Source: Pseudomonas delhiensis (lineage in GTDB: Bacteria > Pseudomonadota > Gammaproteobacteria > Pseudomonadales > Pseudomonadaceae). From it: a stretch of DNA of 64,000 bases. The stretch is taken from contig NZ_FZPC01000004.1 in the NCBI RefSeq assembly GCF_900187975.1, positions 62,001-126,000 on the forward strand. Reading direction: 5' to 3'. Below the pieces are notes generated by a model. The model was not told where the DNA came from, searched no databases, and saw only the letters and a program-made list of their open reading frames with translations. Positions 34,925 through 45,617 of this stretch are shown here, in pieces (the first letter of the stretch is position 1; the number at the start of each line of letters is the position of its first letter). A program made the position numbers and the translations under genes.

Positions 34925-35797
34925 CTAGCGGTTGACCTGCTCGATCAGCGTCAGGCAGCGCTGCACCATGGCGCTGACGTCGCCGGCGCGGCGGCTGAGG
35001 ATGATCGGCGACACCGCCTCGGGTTCCTCCAGGCTGGCGTAGCCGATGTCCGGGCGGTGCTGCTGCTGCACAGAGGCCGGCACCAGGGCCACGCCCAGGC
35101 CGGCGGCGACCAGGCCGATGGCGGTCTGCAGCTCGTTGGCCCACTGCGCCACGCGGATGCCCAGGCCGTGGTTGGCGAACAGCGCCAGCACGTGGTCGGC
35201 GTAGCTCGGCCGCGGATTGGCCGGGTACAGCACGAAGGGCTCGCGGGCCAGGCGCCGCAGGCTCACCGGCGCCCCCAGCAGGGGGTGCCCGGTGGGCAGC
35301 ACCGCCACCAGCGGGTCCTCGCGCAGCACCTGCTGGTGGATGGCCGGGTCGTCGAAGCGCATGCGCCCGAAGCCGATGTCGATGCGCCCGCTCTTGAGCG
35401 CCTCGACCTGCTGCAGGGTGGTCATCTCCTGCAGGCCCAGCTCCAGCTCGGTGTCGCCGCGCAGCTCGCGGATCAGCTCCGGCAGCACCGCGTAGAGGGT
35501 CGAGGGAGCGAAGCCGATGCCCAGCCACTGGCGCTGGCCCAGGCCGATGCGGCGGGTGTTGTCGCAGATGTTCTGCAGCTGTTCGAGCAGGGTGCCGCTC
35601 TGCTCGTAGAGGAAGCGCCCGGCCTCGGTCAGGCGCAGCGGCCGGCCGCGCTCCAGCAGCTCGACGCCGAGCAGTTCCTCCAGCTGCTGGATCTGCCGGC
35701 TCAGCGGCGGCTGGGCGATGTGCAGGCGCTCCGCGGCGCGGGTGAAGTTGAGGGTTTCGGCCACCGCCTGGAAGTACCGCAGGTGTCGAAGCTCCAT
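34925..35797 (-). CDS. catR: LysR-type regulator CatR
   Basis: 290 residues. HTH at about 1-60 (MELRHLRYFQAVAETLNFTRAAERLHIAQPPLSRQ), with the effector domain beginning LGIGFAPSTLYAVLPELI, the usual CatR/CatM/BenM family sequence. It binds cis,cis-muconate and activates catBCA. It is divergent from catB with 153 bases between, the standard arrangement. Stop is 14 bases from the convergent benK stop. Start 35797 agrees with family length (about 289). Confidence 0.92.
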   Translation of the reverse strand: MELRHLRYFQAVAETLNFTRAAERLHIAQPPLSRQIQQLEELLGVELLERGRPLRLTEAGRFLYEQSGTLLEQLQNICDNTRRIGLGQRQWLGIGFAPSTLYAVLPELIRELRGDTELELGLQEMTTLQQVEALKSGRIDIGFGRMRFDDPAIHQQVLREDPLVAVLPTGHPLLGAPVSLRRLAREPFVLYPANPRPSYADHVLALFANHGLGIRVAQWANELQTAIGLVAAGLGVALVPASVQQQHRPDIGYASLEEPEAVSPIILSRRAGDVSAMVQRCLTLIEQVNR

Positions 35798-35950
35798 GAT
35801 ACCTCCAGGGTATGGAACGAGAGGGCAATGATATTGGACTGCACGCCATTGCTGGCGCAATCCTTCGACGTGCAAGACAAGACCTGGAAGGTATCGGCCG
35901 CGACAGACGGCCGGGCCTCGACAAGAGCCTAGCGTGATATGGAACCTGAC
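35798..35950. promoter_or_regulatory. catR-catB divergent control region
   Basis: GCAATG (35825-35830) and CATTGC (35847-35852) form one dyad; ATTGC-TGGC-GCAAT (35848-35861) is a second one overlapping it. These are the best candidates for CatR recognition and activation sites, but neither fits T-N11-A strictly, so the exact operator is not established. Confidence 0.5.
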
Positions 35951-37072
35951 ATGACCCAAGCCCTGATCGAACGCCTCGAGGCGATCATCGTCGACCTGCC
36001 GACCATCCGCCCGCACAAGCTGGCGATGCACACCATGCAGCGGCAGACCCTGGTGATCCTGCGCCTGCGCTGCAGCGACGGCATCGAAGGCCTCGGCGAG
36101 GCCACCACCATCGGCGGCCTGGCCTACGGCAACGAAAGCCCCGAGAGCATCAAGGCCAACCTGGAGGCGCATTTCGCGCCCCTGCTGATCGGCCAGGACG
36201 CCTGCAACGTCAATGCCGCCATGCAGCGCCTGGACAAGGCCATCAAGGGCAACACCTTCGCCCGCTCGGCGGTGGAGACCGCGCTGCTCGACGCCCAGGG
36301 CAAGCGCCTGGGCCTGGCCGTCAGCGAACTGCTCGGCGGCCGTGTGCGCGAAGGCCTGGAAGTGGCCTGGACGCTGGCCAGCGGCGACACCGCCCGCGAC
36401 ATCGAGGAAGCCGAGCGCATGCTCGACCTGCGCCGCCACCGCATCTTCAAGCTGAAGATCGGCGCCAACGCGCTGGAGCAGGACCTCAAGCACGTGGTGG
36501 CGATCAAGCGGGCCCTGGGCGAGCGCGCCAGCGTGCGCGTGGACGTCAACCAGTACTGGGACGAGTCCCAGGCCATCCGCGGCTGCCAGGTGCTCGGCGA
36601 GAACGGCATCGACCTGATCGAGCAGCCCATCTCGCGGATCAACCGCGCAGGGCAAGTGCGCCTGAACCAGCGCAGCCCGGCCCCCATCATGGCCGACGAA
36701 TCCATCGAGAGCGTCGAGGACGCCTTCAGCCTGGCCGCCGACGGCGCCGCCAGCATCTTCGCCCTGAAGATCGCCAAGAACGGCGGCCCGCGCGCCGTGC
36801 TGCGCACCGCGCAGATCGCCGAGGCGGCCGGCATTGCCCTGTACGGCGGGACCATGCTCGAAGGCGCCATCGGCACCCTGGCCTCGGCCCACGCCTTCCT
36901 CACCCTCAGGCAGCTGACCTGGCACACCGAACTGTTCGGCCCGCTGCTGCTGACCGAGGAAATCGTCACCGAGCCGCCGGTGTACCGCGACTTCCAGCTG
37001 ATGGTGCCGAACGCCCCGGGCCTCGGCCTGAGCCTGGACGAGGAGCGCCTCAAGCGCTTCCGCCGCCCCTGA
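35951..37072 (+). CDS. catB: Muconate cycloisomerase
   Basis: 373 residues of the enolase superfamily. Catalytic Lys167 and Lys169 in RIFKLKIGAN correspond in number to P. putida CatB; the metal ligands fall in VDVNQYW, LIEQPIS and ADESI. It converts cis,cis-muconate to muconolactone. Start 35951 (MTQALIERLE) is chosen over ATG 35939 by family length. Spacing to catC is 22 bases with an AGGAG site between. Confidence 0.95.
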   Translation: MTQALIERLEAIIVDLPTIRPHKLAMHTMQRQTLVILRLRCSDGIEGLGEATTIGGLAYGNESPESIKANLEAHFAPLLIGQDACNVNAAMQRLDKAIKGNTFARSAVETALLDAQGKRLGLAVSELLGGRVREGLEVAWTLASGDTARDIEEAERMLDLRRHRIFKLKIGANALEQDLKHVVAIKRALGERASVRVDVNQYWDESQAIRGCQVLGENGIDLIEQPISRINRAGQVRLNQRSPAPIMADESIESVEDAFSLAADGAASIFALKIAKNGGPRAVLRTAQIAEAAGIALYGGTMLEGAIGTLASAHAFLTLRQLTWHTELFGPLLLTEEIVTEPPVYRDFQLMVPNAPGLGLSLDEERLKRFRRP

Positions 37073-37094
37073 TCTAGAGAGAGGAGAAGCCCCC

Positions 37095-37385
37095 ATGCTG
37101 TTCCACGTGAAGATGACGGTGAAACTGCCCGTCGACATGGACCCGGCCCGCGCCGCCCAGCTCAAGGCCGACGAGAAGGAACTGGCCCAGCGCCTGCAGC
37201 GCGAGGGCAAGTGGCGCCACCTGTGGCGCATCGCCGGGCACTACGCCAACTACAGCGTCTTCGACCTCGCCAGCGTCGAGGAACTGCACGACACCCTGAT
37301 GCAGCTGCCGCTGTTCCCCTACATGGACATCGAGGTCGACGGGCTCTGCCGCCATCCGTCGTCCATCCATGCCGACGACCGCTGA
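37095..37385 (+). CDS. catC: Muconolactone delta-isomerase
   Basis: 96 residues, the exact family length. MLFHVKMTVKLPVDMDPA at the N-terminus and GKWRHLWRIAGHYANYSVFD match CatC, a decameric ferredoxin-fold isomerase that makes beta-ketoadipate enol-lactone. Lies between catB and catA. Confidence 0.95.
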   Translation: MLFHVKMTVKLPVDMDPARAAQLKADEKELAQRLQREGKWRHLWRIAGHYANYSVFDLASVEELHDTLMQLPLFPYMDIEVDGLCRHPSSIHADDR

Positions 37386-37446
37386 GCCCGGACCCGCAAT
37401 CCCGACCGACGAAACCCCTGTATAAGAACAAGACGAGGTGAACACC

Positions 37447-38376
37447 ATGACCGTGAAGATTTCCCAGACTGCCGAGATCCAGAAGTTCTTCGAAGAAGCC
37501 GCCGGCTACGGCAACGACGCCGGCAGCCCGCGCCTGAAGCGCATCATGCTGCGCGTGCTGCAGGACACCGCGAAAATCATCGAGGACCTGGAAGTCACCG
37601 ACGACGAGTTCTGGACCGCCGTGGACTACCTGAACCGCCTGGGCGGCCGCGGCGAAGCCGGCCTGCTGGTGGCGGGCCTGGGCATCGAGCACTTCCTCGA
37701 CCTGCTCAACGACGCCAAGGACGCGCAGATCGGCAAGACCGGCGGCACCCCGCGCACCATCGAAGGCCCGCTGTACGTGGCCGGCGCGCCCATTGCCCAG
37801 GGCGAAACCCGCATGGACGACGGCAGCGAGGACGGCGTGGCCACCGTGATGTTCCTCGAAGGCCGCGTGCTGGACCTGGACGGCAAGCCCATCGCCGGCG
37901 CCACCGTCGACCTGTGGCACGCCAACACCAAGGGCAACTACTCCTACTTCGACCAGAGCCAGAGCGAGTACAACCTGCGCCGCCGCATCGTCACCGACGC
38001 CGAGGGCCGCTACCGCGCCCGCAGCATCGTGCCCAGCGGCTACGGCTGCGACCCGCAGGGCCCGACCCAGGAATGCCTGAACCAGCTCGGCCGCCACGGC
38101 CAGCGCCCGGCGCACATCCACTTCTTCATCTCCGCCCCCGGCTACCGCCACCTGACCACCCAGATCAACCTGTCCGGCGACCAGTACCTGTGGGACGACT
38201 TTGCCTACGCCACTCGCGACGGCCTGGTCGGCGAGGTGAACTTCGTCGAGAACGCCCACGGCATCGAAGGCCGCGTCGCCGAGCTGGAATTCAGCTTCCA
38301 GCTGCAGAAGGCCACCAGCGCCGACGACGAACAGCGCAGCCACCGCCCGCGCGCGCTGCAGGTGCAGGGCGCCTGA
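37447..38376 (+). CDS. catA: Catechol 1,2-dioxygenase
   Basis: 309 residues. Fe(III) ligands are Tyr165 (in GNYSYFD), Tyr199 (SGYGCDP), His223 and His225 (RPAHIHFF). The N-terminal helical linker domain (about 1-100) is that of dimeric intradiol dioxygenases. It cleaves catechol from the ben and ant pathways to cis,cis-muconate. The GTG at 37438 is in frame but ATG 37447 fits the family. Last gene of catBCA; repeats follow. Confidence 0.96.
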   Translation: MTVKISQTAEIQKFFEEAAGYGNDAGSPRLKRIMLRVLQDTAKIIEDLEVTDDEFWTAVDYLNRLGGRGEAGLLVAGLGIEHFLDLLNDAKDAQIGKTGGTPRTIEGPLYVAGAPIAQGETRMDDGSEDGVATVMFLEGRVLDLDGKPIAGATVDLWHANTKGNYSYFDQSQSEYNLRRRIVTDAEGRYRARSIVPSGYGCDPQGPTQECLNQLGRHGQRPAHIHFFISAPGYRHLTTQINLSGDQYLWDDFAYATRDGLVGEVNFVENAHGIEGRVAELEFSFQLQKATSADDEQRSHRPRALQVQGA

Positions 38377-38390
38377 GCTACGGGCTCTTC

Positions 38391-38459
38391 GTAGGAGCGA
38401 GCTTGCTTGCGAACCAACCCCCGCTGCGAGGCTGGGTTCGCGAGCAAGCCCGCTCCTGC
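38391..38459. repeat. REP inverted pair between catA and benE
   Basis: GTAGGAGCGAGCTTGCTTGC (38391-38410) faces GCGAGCAAGCCCGCTCCTGC (38440-38459). The palindromes have decayed slightly (TTGCTTGC, CCTGC). Confidence 0.85.
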
Positions 38460-38541
38460 ACCGTTACCCCAGGCATCGTTCCCGGCCGGCTTGCCGGCAG
38501 GGCGAAGCCTTGCGTGCAGAACAAGAAAAAAGTGAGGCGCC

Positions 38542-39741
38542 ATGAAAGACCTCATCCGCGACTTCTCGTTGTCCGCCCTGGTGGCCGGGTTGATCGCCAC
38601 CCTGATTTCCTACGCCGGCCCCCTGGTGATCATCTTCCAGGCGGCCAAGAGCGCCGGCCTGCCCGACGCCGCGGTGTCGTCCTGGGTCTGGGCGATCTCC
38701 ATCGGCAGCGGCGTGCTCGGCATCCTCCTCAGCCTGCGCTACAAGGTGCCGCTGGTGATCGCCTGGTCGGCGCCCGGCTCGGCGCTGCTGGTGGCGCTGC
38801 TGCCGGGCATCGGCCTGAACGAGGCGGTCGGCGCCTACCTGGTGTCGAGCCTGATCATCTTCCTGGTGGGCATCTCCGGCGCCTTCGACCGCGTGGTCGG
38901 CAAGCTGCCGCCGGCCATCTCCGCGGCCATGCTGGCGGGCATCCTGTTCAGCTTCGGCACCCAGCTGTTCGTCTCGCTGCAGGCCAAGCCGGCGCTGGTG
39001 CTGGCCATGTTCGTCGCCTACCTGCTGGGCAAGCGCCTGGCGCCGCGCTACGCCGTGGCCCTGGTGCTGCTGGTGGGCTGCGCCATGGCCATCGGCGGCG
39101 GCGAGCTGAACGCCTCGGCGCTGGTGATCGGCCTGGCCACGCCGCAATGGATCACCCCTGAGTTCAGCGTCCACGCGTTGCTCAACATCGCCCTGCCGCT
39201 GGTGGTGGTGGCGCTCACCGGGCAGTTCGTGCCGGGCATCGCCGTGCTGCGCAACGACGGCTACCAGACCCCGGCGCGCCCGCTGATCGCCAGCAGCGCC
39301 CTGGGCACCCTGCTGCTGGCGCCCTTCGGCTGCCACGGCCTGAACCTCGCCGCCATCACCGCGGCCATCTGCACCGGCCGCGAGGCCCACGAGGACCCGG
39401 CGCGGCGCTACGTCGCCGGGGTGGTGGGCGGCGTCGCCTACCTGCTGCTGGGGCTGTTCGGCGCCACCCTGGTGTCGCTGTTCAGCGCCTTCCCCCGCGA
39501 GCTGATCGCCGCCCTGGCCGGCCTTGCGCTGTTCGGCGCCATCGGCGGGGCGCTGGCCGGCGCCATGGGCGTGCCGGAGGACCGCGAGGCGGCGCTGATC
39601 ACCTTCCTGGTGACCGTCTCGGGCATGTCCTTCCTCGGCCTGTCGGCGGCCTTCTGGGGCCTGATCTTCGGCCTGGCCGCGCACCTGCTGCTGGTGCGCC
39701 GCCGCGCCGGCCAACCCGAGGCGCGCGCCGTGCGCGCCTGA
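38542..39741 (+). CDS. benE: Benzoate transporter BenE
   Basis: 399 residues with about 12 membrane segments; family features are FSLSALVAGLIATLISYAGP at the start, IAWSAPGSALL and PFGCHGLNLAAITAAICTG, typical for the BenE group of the NAT/UraA-like transporters. It probably imports benzoate alongside BenK and BenF. AAAAAAGTGAGG ribosome site before 38542. Confidence 0.92.
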   Translation: MKDLIRDFSLSALVAGLIATLISYAGPLVIIFQAAKSAGLPDAAVSSWVWAISIGSGVLGILLSLRYKVPLVIAWSAPGSALLVALLPGIGLNEAVGAYLVSSLIIFLVGISGAFDRVVGKLPPAISAAMLAGILFSFGTQLFVSLQAKPALVLAMFVAYLLGKRLAPRYAVALVLLVGCAMAIGGGELNASALVIGLATPQWITPEFSVHALLNIALPLVVVALTGQFVPGIAVLRNDGYQTPARPLIASSALGTLLLAPFGCHGLNLAAITAAICTGREAHEDPARRYVAGVVGGVAYLLLGLFGATLVSLFSAFPRELIAALAGLALFGAIGGALAGAMGVPEDREAALITFLVTVSGMSFLGLSAAFWGLIFGLAAHLLLVRRRAGQPEARAVRA

Positions 39742-39940
39742 CCACGGAGCAACCGCAAGCGGGCGCCCGGCCGGGGTGCCCGCCCCAGGCAAGACGGCAG
39801 CGGAAGCAGGGCAGGGCGGCTGACGAAGCGGACAGCCCCATGCCCCCGCGGGCCGACACACAGCTCCCCGCCCAGCGCTTGGCCGCGGCCCTCCGGTCGC
39901 TAGGCAGGGGATCGTACAACCATAAGAACAAGAGAAAATC

Positions 39941-41200
39941 ATGAGCAATCGCGTATGCGTGACCGCCGTCGCGCTGGGTATCGGCGTGGCCGCCACCCAG
40001 CCGGCGGCCGCGGCCGAAGGGCTGATCGAAGGTGCCAGCGCCACCCTGCAGGCGCGCAACTACTACTTCAGCCGCGACTTCTCCGACATCGTCGGGCCCA
40101 ACCGGCAGTCCAGGGCGGAAGAGTGGGCCCAGGGCTTCATCCTCAACTTCAGCTCCGGCTACACCCCGGGCCCCGTCGGCTTCGGCCTGGACGCCATCGG
40201 CGTGCTCGGCCTGAAGCTGGACAGCAGCCCCGACCGCACCAACACAGGCCTGCTGCCGGTGGGCGGCGACGGCCGCGCGCCGGACGACTACAGCCGCCTG
40301 GGCCTGGCCGGCAAGGTGAAGTTGTCGAAGACCGAGCTGAAGGTCGGCGAGCTGCAACCCAACCTGCCGGTGCTGGTGTTCAGCGACATCCGCCTGCTAC
40401 CGCCCAGCTACCAGGGCACCTCGCTGAGTTCCAGCGAAATCCCCGGGCTGACCCTGCAGGCCGGGCACCTCACCTCCACCCACCTGCGCAACGAGGGCGG
40501 CGACGAGAAGATGATCGCCATGCTCAGCTACCAGCCGCAGCGCCAGGCGCAGAGCGACGCCTTCAACTATGCCGGCGGCGACTACGACTTCAATGGCAAG
40601 CGCACCCGCGTCAGCGCCTGGTACGGCCAGCTGGAGGACATCTACAAGCAGCGCTTCCTCGGCCTCAAGCACGCCCAGCCGGTGGGCGACTGGGTGTTGG
40701 GCGCCAACCTCGGCTACTTCGACGCCAGCGAGGACGGCAAGCACCTGCTCGGCGACATCGACAACCGCGCGCTCTTCTCGCTGTTCTCGGCCAAGCGCGG
40801 CGGGCACACCTTCTACCTCGGCTATCAGGGCATGTTCGGCGACAGCGCCTTCCCCCGGGTGTTCGCCAACGTCTCGCCGCTGGGCAACGAGGTGCCGACC
40901 TACGAGTTCGCCTCCACCGACGAGCGCTCCTGGCAGGTGCGCTACGACTACGACTTCGTCGCCCTCGGCGTGCCCGGCCTGACCACCACGGTTCGCTACA
41001 TCAGCGGCGACAACGTCGACACCGGCATGGGCTTCGAGGGCAAGGACCGCGAGCGCGACCTGGACATCGGCTACACCGTGCAGAGCGGCCCGGTGGCCGG
41101 GCTCAACGTGCGCGTGCGCAACGTCATGGCGCGCTCCAACTACCGCAGCGACATCGACGAGAACCGGCTGATCCTCAGCTACACCTGGAAGCTGTTCTGA
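39941..41200 (+). CDS. benF: OprD-family porin BenF
   Basis: 419 residues with a signal peptide ending AAAAE (about residue 25) and an 18-strand barrel ending in WKLF, the typical C-terminal Phe of outer-membrane proteins. [21 protein letters not shown] is the OprD/OccK N-terminus and [21 protein letters not shown] follows. The barrel is arginine-lined in relatives and passes carboxylates. Position after benE names it BenF. It is clearly related to the porin at 49906. Confidence 0.88.
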   Translation: MSNRVCVTAVALGIGVAATQPAAAAEGLIEGASATLQARNYYFSRDFSDIVGPNRQSRAEEWAQGFILNFSSGYTPGPVGFGLDAIGVLGLKLDSSPDRTNTGLLPVGGDGRAPDDYSRLGLAGKVKLSKTELKVGELQPNLPVLVFSDIRLLPPSYQGTSLSSSEIPGLTLQAGHLTSTHLRNEGGDEKMIAMLSYQPQRQAQSDAFNYAGGDYDFNGKRTRVSAWYGQLEDIYKQRFLGLKHAQPVGDWVLGANLGYFDASEDGKHLLGDIDNRALFSLFSAKRGGHTFYLGYQGMFGDSAFPRVFANVSPLGNEVPTYEFASTDERSWQVRYDYDFVALGVPGLTTTVRYISGDNVDTGMGFEGKDRERDLDIGYTVQSGPVAGLNVRVRNVMARSNYRSDIDENRLILSYTWKLF

Positions 41201-41278
41201 GCCCATCCCGAGGGCGCCTGGTCCCCTGTCCGCCCCGGCTGTCGGGGCGGATGGAGGCGTGCGCCCGAGGGTATTTCC

Positions 41279-41299
41279 GGTATTCCTGTAAAGGATACC
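41279..41299. promoter_or_regulatory. LysR-type dyad upstream of nbaE
   Basis: GGTAT-N11-ATACC, a perfect T-N11-A dyad with 5-base arms, lies 79 bases before the nbaE-type start. A half copy (GGTATT) just precedes it at 41270. It is the best candidate operator for the LysR regulator encoded at the end of the cluster. Confidence 0.6.
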
Positions 41300-41377
41300 T
41301 GAGAGCGATTTTTTGATTATCCGCTTATAGATGGCCTCCCTAGACTCGGCGAAAAACACCCTACAAGGGAGGTCGCC

Positions 41378-42838
41378 GTGTCTCATCACTTGCTCCGCCA
41401 CTACATCGCGGGCGCCTTCGTCGGCAGCAGCCGCACTTTCGACAACGTCTCGCCGGTGGATGGCCGGCTGCTCGGCCAGGTCTGCGAGGCCGGCCAGGCC
41501 GAGGTGAACGCCGCCGTGGAAGCCGCGGCGGCGGCGCAGAACGGCCCCTGGGCCCGTTTCAGCGCCGCCCAGCGCGCCGACCTGCTGGAGCGCATCGCCG
41601 ACGGCATCGAGCGGCGCTTCGAGGACTTCGTCGCCGCCGAAGTGGCCGACACCGGCCGCCCCGTGCACCAGGCGCGCAGCCTCGACGTGGCCCGCGGCGT
41701 GCAGAACTTCCGCAGCTTCGCCGGCCTGGTGCGCCAGGCCGGCGGCGAGTTCTTCGAGATGCGCAGCGGCGACGGCAGCGACGTGTTCAGCTACACGGTG
41801 CGCAAGCCCCACGGCGTGGTGGCGATCATCTCGCCGTGGAACCTGCCGCTGCTGCTGCTCACCTGGAAGGTCGCGCCGGCCCTGGCCTGCGGCAACTCGG
41901 TGGTGGTCAAGCCCTCGGAAGACACGCCCTCCAGCGCCACCCTGCTGGCCGAGGTGATGCACGAGGTGGGCGTGCCCGCCGGGGCCTTCAACCTGGTCCA
42001 CGGCTTCGGGCCGAATTCCGCCGGCGAGTTCCTCACCCGCCACCCGCGGGTGGACGCCATCACCTTCACCGGCGAGTCGCGCACCGGCTCGACCATCATG
42101 CGCGCCGCCGCCGAAGGCGTGCGCGAAGTCTCCTTCGAACTGGGCGGCAAGAACGCCGCGGTGGTCTTCGCCGACTGCGACTTCGACGCCGCCGTGGCCG
42201 GGGTGCTGCGCTCCAGCTTCACCAACTCCGGGCAGGTCTGCCTGTGCTCCGAGCGCGTCTACGTCGAGCGGCCGATCTATGAGCGCTTCGTCGCCGCGCT
42301 CAAGGCCGGCGCCGAAAAGCTGAAGATCGGCTACCCCGACGAGGACGGCGTGAACATGGGCTCGCTGATCTCCCACAAGCACCGCGACAAGGTGCTGGGC
42401 TACTTCCAACTGGCCGTGGAGGAGGGCGCCAGCGTGGTCACGGGGGGCGGCGTGCCGCGCTTCGGCGATGCGCGCGACAAGGGCGCGTTCGTCCAGCCGA
42501 CCATCTGGACCGGCCTTGCCGACGACGCCCGCTGCATGCGCGAGGAGGTGTTCGGCCCGGTCTGCCACATCGCGCCCTTCGACAGCGACGAGGAAGTGCT
42601 GCGCCGCGTCAACGACTCCGCCTACGGCCTGGCCGCTTCGCTGTGGACCCGCGACCTGGGCCGCGCGCACCGTGTCTCGCGGCGCATCCATGTGGGCATG
42701 GTGTGGGTCAACACCTGGTTCCTCCGCGACCTGCGCACGCCCTTCGGCGGCGCCCGGCTGTCCGGCCTGGGCCGCGAGGGCGGCCGCCACTCGCTGGACT
42801 TCTATTCCGAACTCACCACCATCTGCGTCAACCCCTGA
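41378..42838 (+). CDS. nbaE: 2-Aminomuconate 6-semialdehyde dehydrogenase
   Basis: 486-residue aldehyde dehydrogenase. Asn155 (SPWN), Glu254 (ELGGKN) and Cys288 (SGQVC) are the catalytic set. Arg106 and Arg450, which in P. fluorescens AMSDH bind the substrate carboxylates (Arg120 and Arg464), align at the same constant offset of 14 residues as the catalytic trio (Asn169, Glu268, Cys302); those residue numbers are recalled from the literature. It oxidises the semialdehyde to 2-aminomuconate with NAD. First gene of the nba-type operon. A 2-hydroxymuconate semialdehyde dehydrogenase is the alternative, less likely given downstream nbaC and nbaD. Confidence 0.9.
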   Translation: MSHHLLRHYIAGAFVGSSRTFDNVSPVDGRLLGQVCEAGQAEVNAAVEAAAAAQNGPWARFSAAQRADLLERIADGIERRFEDFVAAEVADTGRPVHQARSLDVARGVQNFRSFAGLVRQAGGEFFEMRSGDGSDVFSYTVRKPHGVVAIISPWNLPLLLLTWKVAPALACGNSVVVKPSEDTPSSATLLAEVMHEVGVPAGAFNLVHGFGPNSAGEFLTRHPRVDAITFTGESRTGSTIMRAAAEGVREVSFELGGKNAAVVFADCDFDAAVAGVLRSSFTNSGQVCLCSERVYVERPIYERFVAALKAGAEKLKIGYPDEDGVNMGSLISHKHRDKVLGYFQLAVEEGASVVTGGGVPRFGDARDKGAFVQPTIWTGLADDARCMREEVFGPVCHIAPFDSDEEVLRRVNDSAYGLAASLWTRDLGRAHRVSRRIHVGMVWVNTWFLRDLRTPFGGARLSGLGREGGRHSLDFYSELTTICVNP

Positions 42839-42854
42839 CGGCCAGGAGAACCCC

Positions 42855-43664
42855 ATGCATCCAGCACTCATCGAAGCCGCCGCGCGCCTGCGCCAGGCCC
42901 GTGACAGCGGCCAGCCCTGCGCCCCGGTGCGCGACCTGATCCACCAGGCCGGCCAGCAAGGCAACGCCGCCGCGCTCGACCTGGCCTATGCCGTGCAGCA
43001 GCGCAACAATGCCGCGGACATCGCCGCCGGCTGGCGCCCGGTGGGCCACAAGGTCGGCCTGACCTCCCGTGCCGTGCAGCGCCAACTGGGCGTGGACCAG
43101 CCGGACTTCGGCCGCCTGTTCGCCCAGATGGCCCGCGGCGACGGCCAGCCCATCGCCTGGGCGGACTGCCAGCAGCCCAAGGTGGAGGCGGAAATCGCCC
43201 TGGTGCTGGAACACGACCTGTGCCACGAGCGCCACACCCTGGCGGACATCCTCCGCGCCACCGCCTTCGCCCTGCCGGCCATCGAGATCGTCGGCAGCCG
43301 CATCGCCAACTGGGACATCAGCCTGCTCGACACCGTGGCGGACAACGCTTCGTCCGGGCTCTTCGTGCTCGGCAGCCGCCCGGTGCGCCTGGAGCGCCTG
43401 GACCTGGTGAACTGCGGCATGAGCCTGAGCCTGCGCGGCGAACCGGTATCGGTCGGCGCCGGCGCCGCCTGCCTGGACAACCCGCTGAACGCAGCGCTCT
43501 GGCTGGCCGACACCATGGCCCGCCTGGGCGAACCGCTGCGCGCCGGCGACGTCATCCTCACCGGCACCCTGGGGCCGATGGTCCCGGTACGTCCGGGCGA
43601 CGTCTTCAGCGCCGACATCCAGGGCCTGGGCCGCGTCAGCGCCGCCTTCGCCGAAGCCCAGTGA
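42855..43664 (+). CDS. nbaH: 2-Oxopent-4-enoate hydratase
   Basis: 269 residues of the FAH-like/MhpD family: [37 protein letters not shown] (metal ligands Glu) and [21 protein letters not shown]. It hydrates the vinylpyruvate formed by the decarboxylase to 4-hydroxy-2-oxovalerate. A similar gene at 45898 encodes the decarboxylase; the two differ throughout, as MhpD and DmpH/NbaG do. Which is hydratase and which decarboxylase follows order in the nba cluster of P. fluorescens KU-7. Starts 16 bases after nbaE, with AGGAG upstream. Confidence 0.85.
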   Translation: MHPALIEAAARLRQARDSGQPCAPVRDLIHQAGQQGNAAALDLAYAVQQRNNAADIAAGWRPVGHKVGLTSRAVQRQLGVDQPDFGRLFAQMARGDGQPIAWADCQQPKVEAEIALVLEHDLCHERHTLADILRATAFALPAIEIVGSRIANWDISLLDTVADNASSGLFVLGSRPVRLERLDLVNCGMSLSLRGEPVSVGAGAACLDNPLNAALWLADTMARLGEPLRAGDVILTGTLGPMVPVRPGDVFSADIQGLGRVSAAFAEAQ

Positions 43665-43674
43665 GGAAGCCCGC

Positions 43675-44607
43675 ATGAGCCAGAAACGCAAAGTCGCCAT
43701 CATCGGCTCCGGCAACATCGGCACCGACCTGATGATCAAGCTCCTGCGCAACGCGCAGCACCTGGAAATGGCCGCCATGGTCGGCATCGACCCGGCCTCC
43801 GACGGTCTGGCTCGCGCATCACGAATGGGCGTCGCCACCACCCACGAAGGCGTGGAAGGCCTGACCCGCCTGCCGATCTTCGACGAGATCGACTTCGTCT
43901 TCGATGCCACCTCCGCCGGCGCCCACGTGAAGAACGACGCCTTGCTGCGGGGCCACAAGCCCGGTCTTCGCGTGATCGACCTGACCCCGGCCGCAATAGG
44001 TCCCTATTGCGTGCCGGTGGTCAACCTGGAGCAGCACCTGCAAGCGCTGAACGTGAACATGGTGACCTGCGGCGGGCAAGCCACGATCCCGATGGTGGCG
44101 GCGGTATCGCGGGTGGCCAAGGTGCACTACGCCGAGATCATCGCCTCGATCGCGTCGAAATCCGCTGGTCCGGGTACCCGCGCCAATATCGACGAGTTCA
44201 CCGAGACCACGTCGAAAGCCATCGAGGTGATCGGCGGGGCGGCGAAAGGCAAGGCGATCATCATCATGAACCCGGCGGAGCCGCCGCTGATCATGCGCGA
44301 TACCGTCTATGTCCTTTCCGAAGCCGTGGATCAGGCGAAGGTCAAAGCGTCCATCGAGGAAATGGCGGCTGCCGTGCAGGCCTATGTACCGGGCTACCGG
44401 CTGAAGCAGAAGGTGCAGTTCGACGAGGTCCGCGACCTGAACATTCCCGGCCACGGCCGCTTCAGCGGGCTGAAGACCTCGGTGTTCCTCGAAGTCGAAG
44501 GCGCCGCCCACTACCTGCCGGCCTACGCCGGCAACCTCGACATCATGACCTCCGCCGCGCTGGCCACCGCCGAGCGCATGGCGCAAGCAATGGGGGCCTC
44601 GGCATGA
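43675..44607 (+). CDS. nbaJ: Acetaldehyde dehydrogenase (acylating)
   Basis: 310 residues, DmpF/MhpF family. GSGNIGTDL (11-19) binds NAD; the catalytic Cys132 is in [11 protein letters not shown]. With the aldolase encoded next it channels acetaldehyde to acetyl-CoA. ATGA overlap with the aldolase gene. The central part of this gene and the start of the next one use slightly more A/T-ending and TCG codons than the neighbours, which could reflect a separate history, though the difference is mild. Confidence 0.93.
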   Translation: MSQKRKVAIIGSGNIGTDLMIKLLRNAQHLEMAAMVGIDPASDGLARASRMGVATTHEGVEGLTRLPIFDEIDFVFDATSAGAHVKNDALLRGHKPGLRVIDLTPAAIGPYCVPVVNLEQHLQALNVNMVTCGGQATIPMVAAVSRVAKVHYAEIIASIASKSAGPGTRANIDEFTETTSKAIEVIGGAAKGKAIIIMNPAEPPLIMRDTVYVLSEAVDQAKVKASIEEMAAAVQAYVPGYRLKQKVQFDEVRDLNIPGHGRFSGLKTSVFLEVEGAAHYLPAYAGNLDIMTSAALATAERMAQAMGASA

Positions 44608-45617
44608 GCCAGAAACTCTATATCTCCGACGTGACCCTGCGCGACGGCATGCATGCGATCCGCCACCAGTATTCGCTGGACGATGTTCGGGCGATTGCCA
44701 CGGCCCTCGACCTCGCGAAAGTGGACTCCATTGAAGTCGCGCACGGTGACGGCCTGCAAGGTTCGTCGTTCAACTACGGCTTCGGTGCCCACACCGACCT
44801 GGAATGGATCGAAGCGGCGGCGGATGTGGTGCAGCACGCCAAGATTGCCACCTTGCTGCTGCCGGGCATCGGCACCATCCACGACCTGAAGAACGCCTAC
44901 ACCGCCGGCGCCCGCGTCGTGCGCGTGGCCACCCATTGCACCGAAGCGGACGTCTCCAGGCAACACATCGAGTACGCCCGCGAGCTGGGCATGGACACCG
45001 TCGGCTTCCTGATGATGAGCCACATGCAGACCCCGGAAGGCCTCGCGCAGCAGGCCAAGCTGATGGAGAGCTATGGCGCCACCTGCATCTACGTGGTGGA
45101 TTCCGGCGGGGCGATGAACATGGACGATATCCGCGCGCGCTTCCGTGCCGTGAAAAGCGTCCTGAAGCCCGAGACCGAAACCGGCATCCACGCCCACCAC
45201 AACCTCAGCCTCGGCGTGGCCAACTCCATCGCCGCGGTGGAGGAGGGCTGCAACCGCATCGACGCCAGCCTGGCCGGCATGGGCGCCGGTGCCGGCAACG
45301 CGCCGCTGGAGGTGTTCATCGCCGCCGCTGACAAGCTCGGCTGGCACCACGGCACCGACCTCTATGCGCTGATGGACGCCGCCGACGACCTGGTGCGCCC
45401 GCTGCAGGACCGCCCGGTGCGGGTGGACCGCGAAACCCTGGCCCTGGGCTACGCCGGCGTCTATTCGAGCTTCCTGCGCCATGCCGAAGTGGCCTCGGCG
45501 AAGTACGGCATCAAGGCCGTGGACATCCTGGTCGAGCTGGGCAAGCGGTGCATGGTCGGTGGCCAGGAAGACATGATCGTCGATGTGGCCCTCGACCTGC
45601 TGGCCACCCGCGCCTGA
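44604..45617 (+). CDS. nbaI: 4-Hydroxy-2-oxovalerate aldolase
   Basis: 337 residues of the DmpG/MhpE family: [15 protein letters not shown] (Arg13, Asp14, His17), metal ligands in [12 protein letters not shown], and the C-terminal communication domain that contacts the dehydrogenase. It splits 4-hydroxy-2-oxovalerate to pyruvate and acetaldehyde. The operon is interrupted after it by 280 bases of REP repeats. Confidence 0.94.
   Translation: MSQKLYISDVTLRDGMHAIRHQYSLDDVRAIATALDLAKVDSIEVAHGDGLQGSSFNYGFGAHTDLEWIEAAADVVQHAKIATLLLPGIGTIHDLKNAYTAGARVVRVATHCTEADVSRQHIEYARELGMDTVGFLMMSHMQTPEGLAQQAKLMESYGATCIYVVDSGGAMNMDDIRARFRAVKSVLKPETETGIHAHHNLSLGVANSIAAVEEGCNRIDASLAGMGAGAGNAPLEVFIAAADKLGWHHGTDLYALMDAADDLVRPLQDRPVRVDRETLALGYAGVYSSFLRHAEVASAKYGIKAVDILVELGKRCMVGGQEDMIVDVALDLLATRA

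Noticed and set aside
32022..35924. 1300-codon minus-strand frame across benC, benD, benK and catR
   Set aside because: Crosses several well-supported genes and repeat DNA, with low-complexity composition; no start or domain.
40397..42964. 855-codon minus-strand frame opposite benF and nbaE
   Set aside because: Shadow frame of two confident plus-strand genes.
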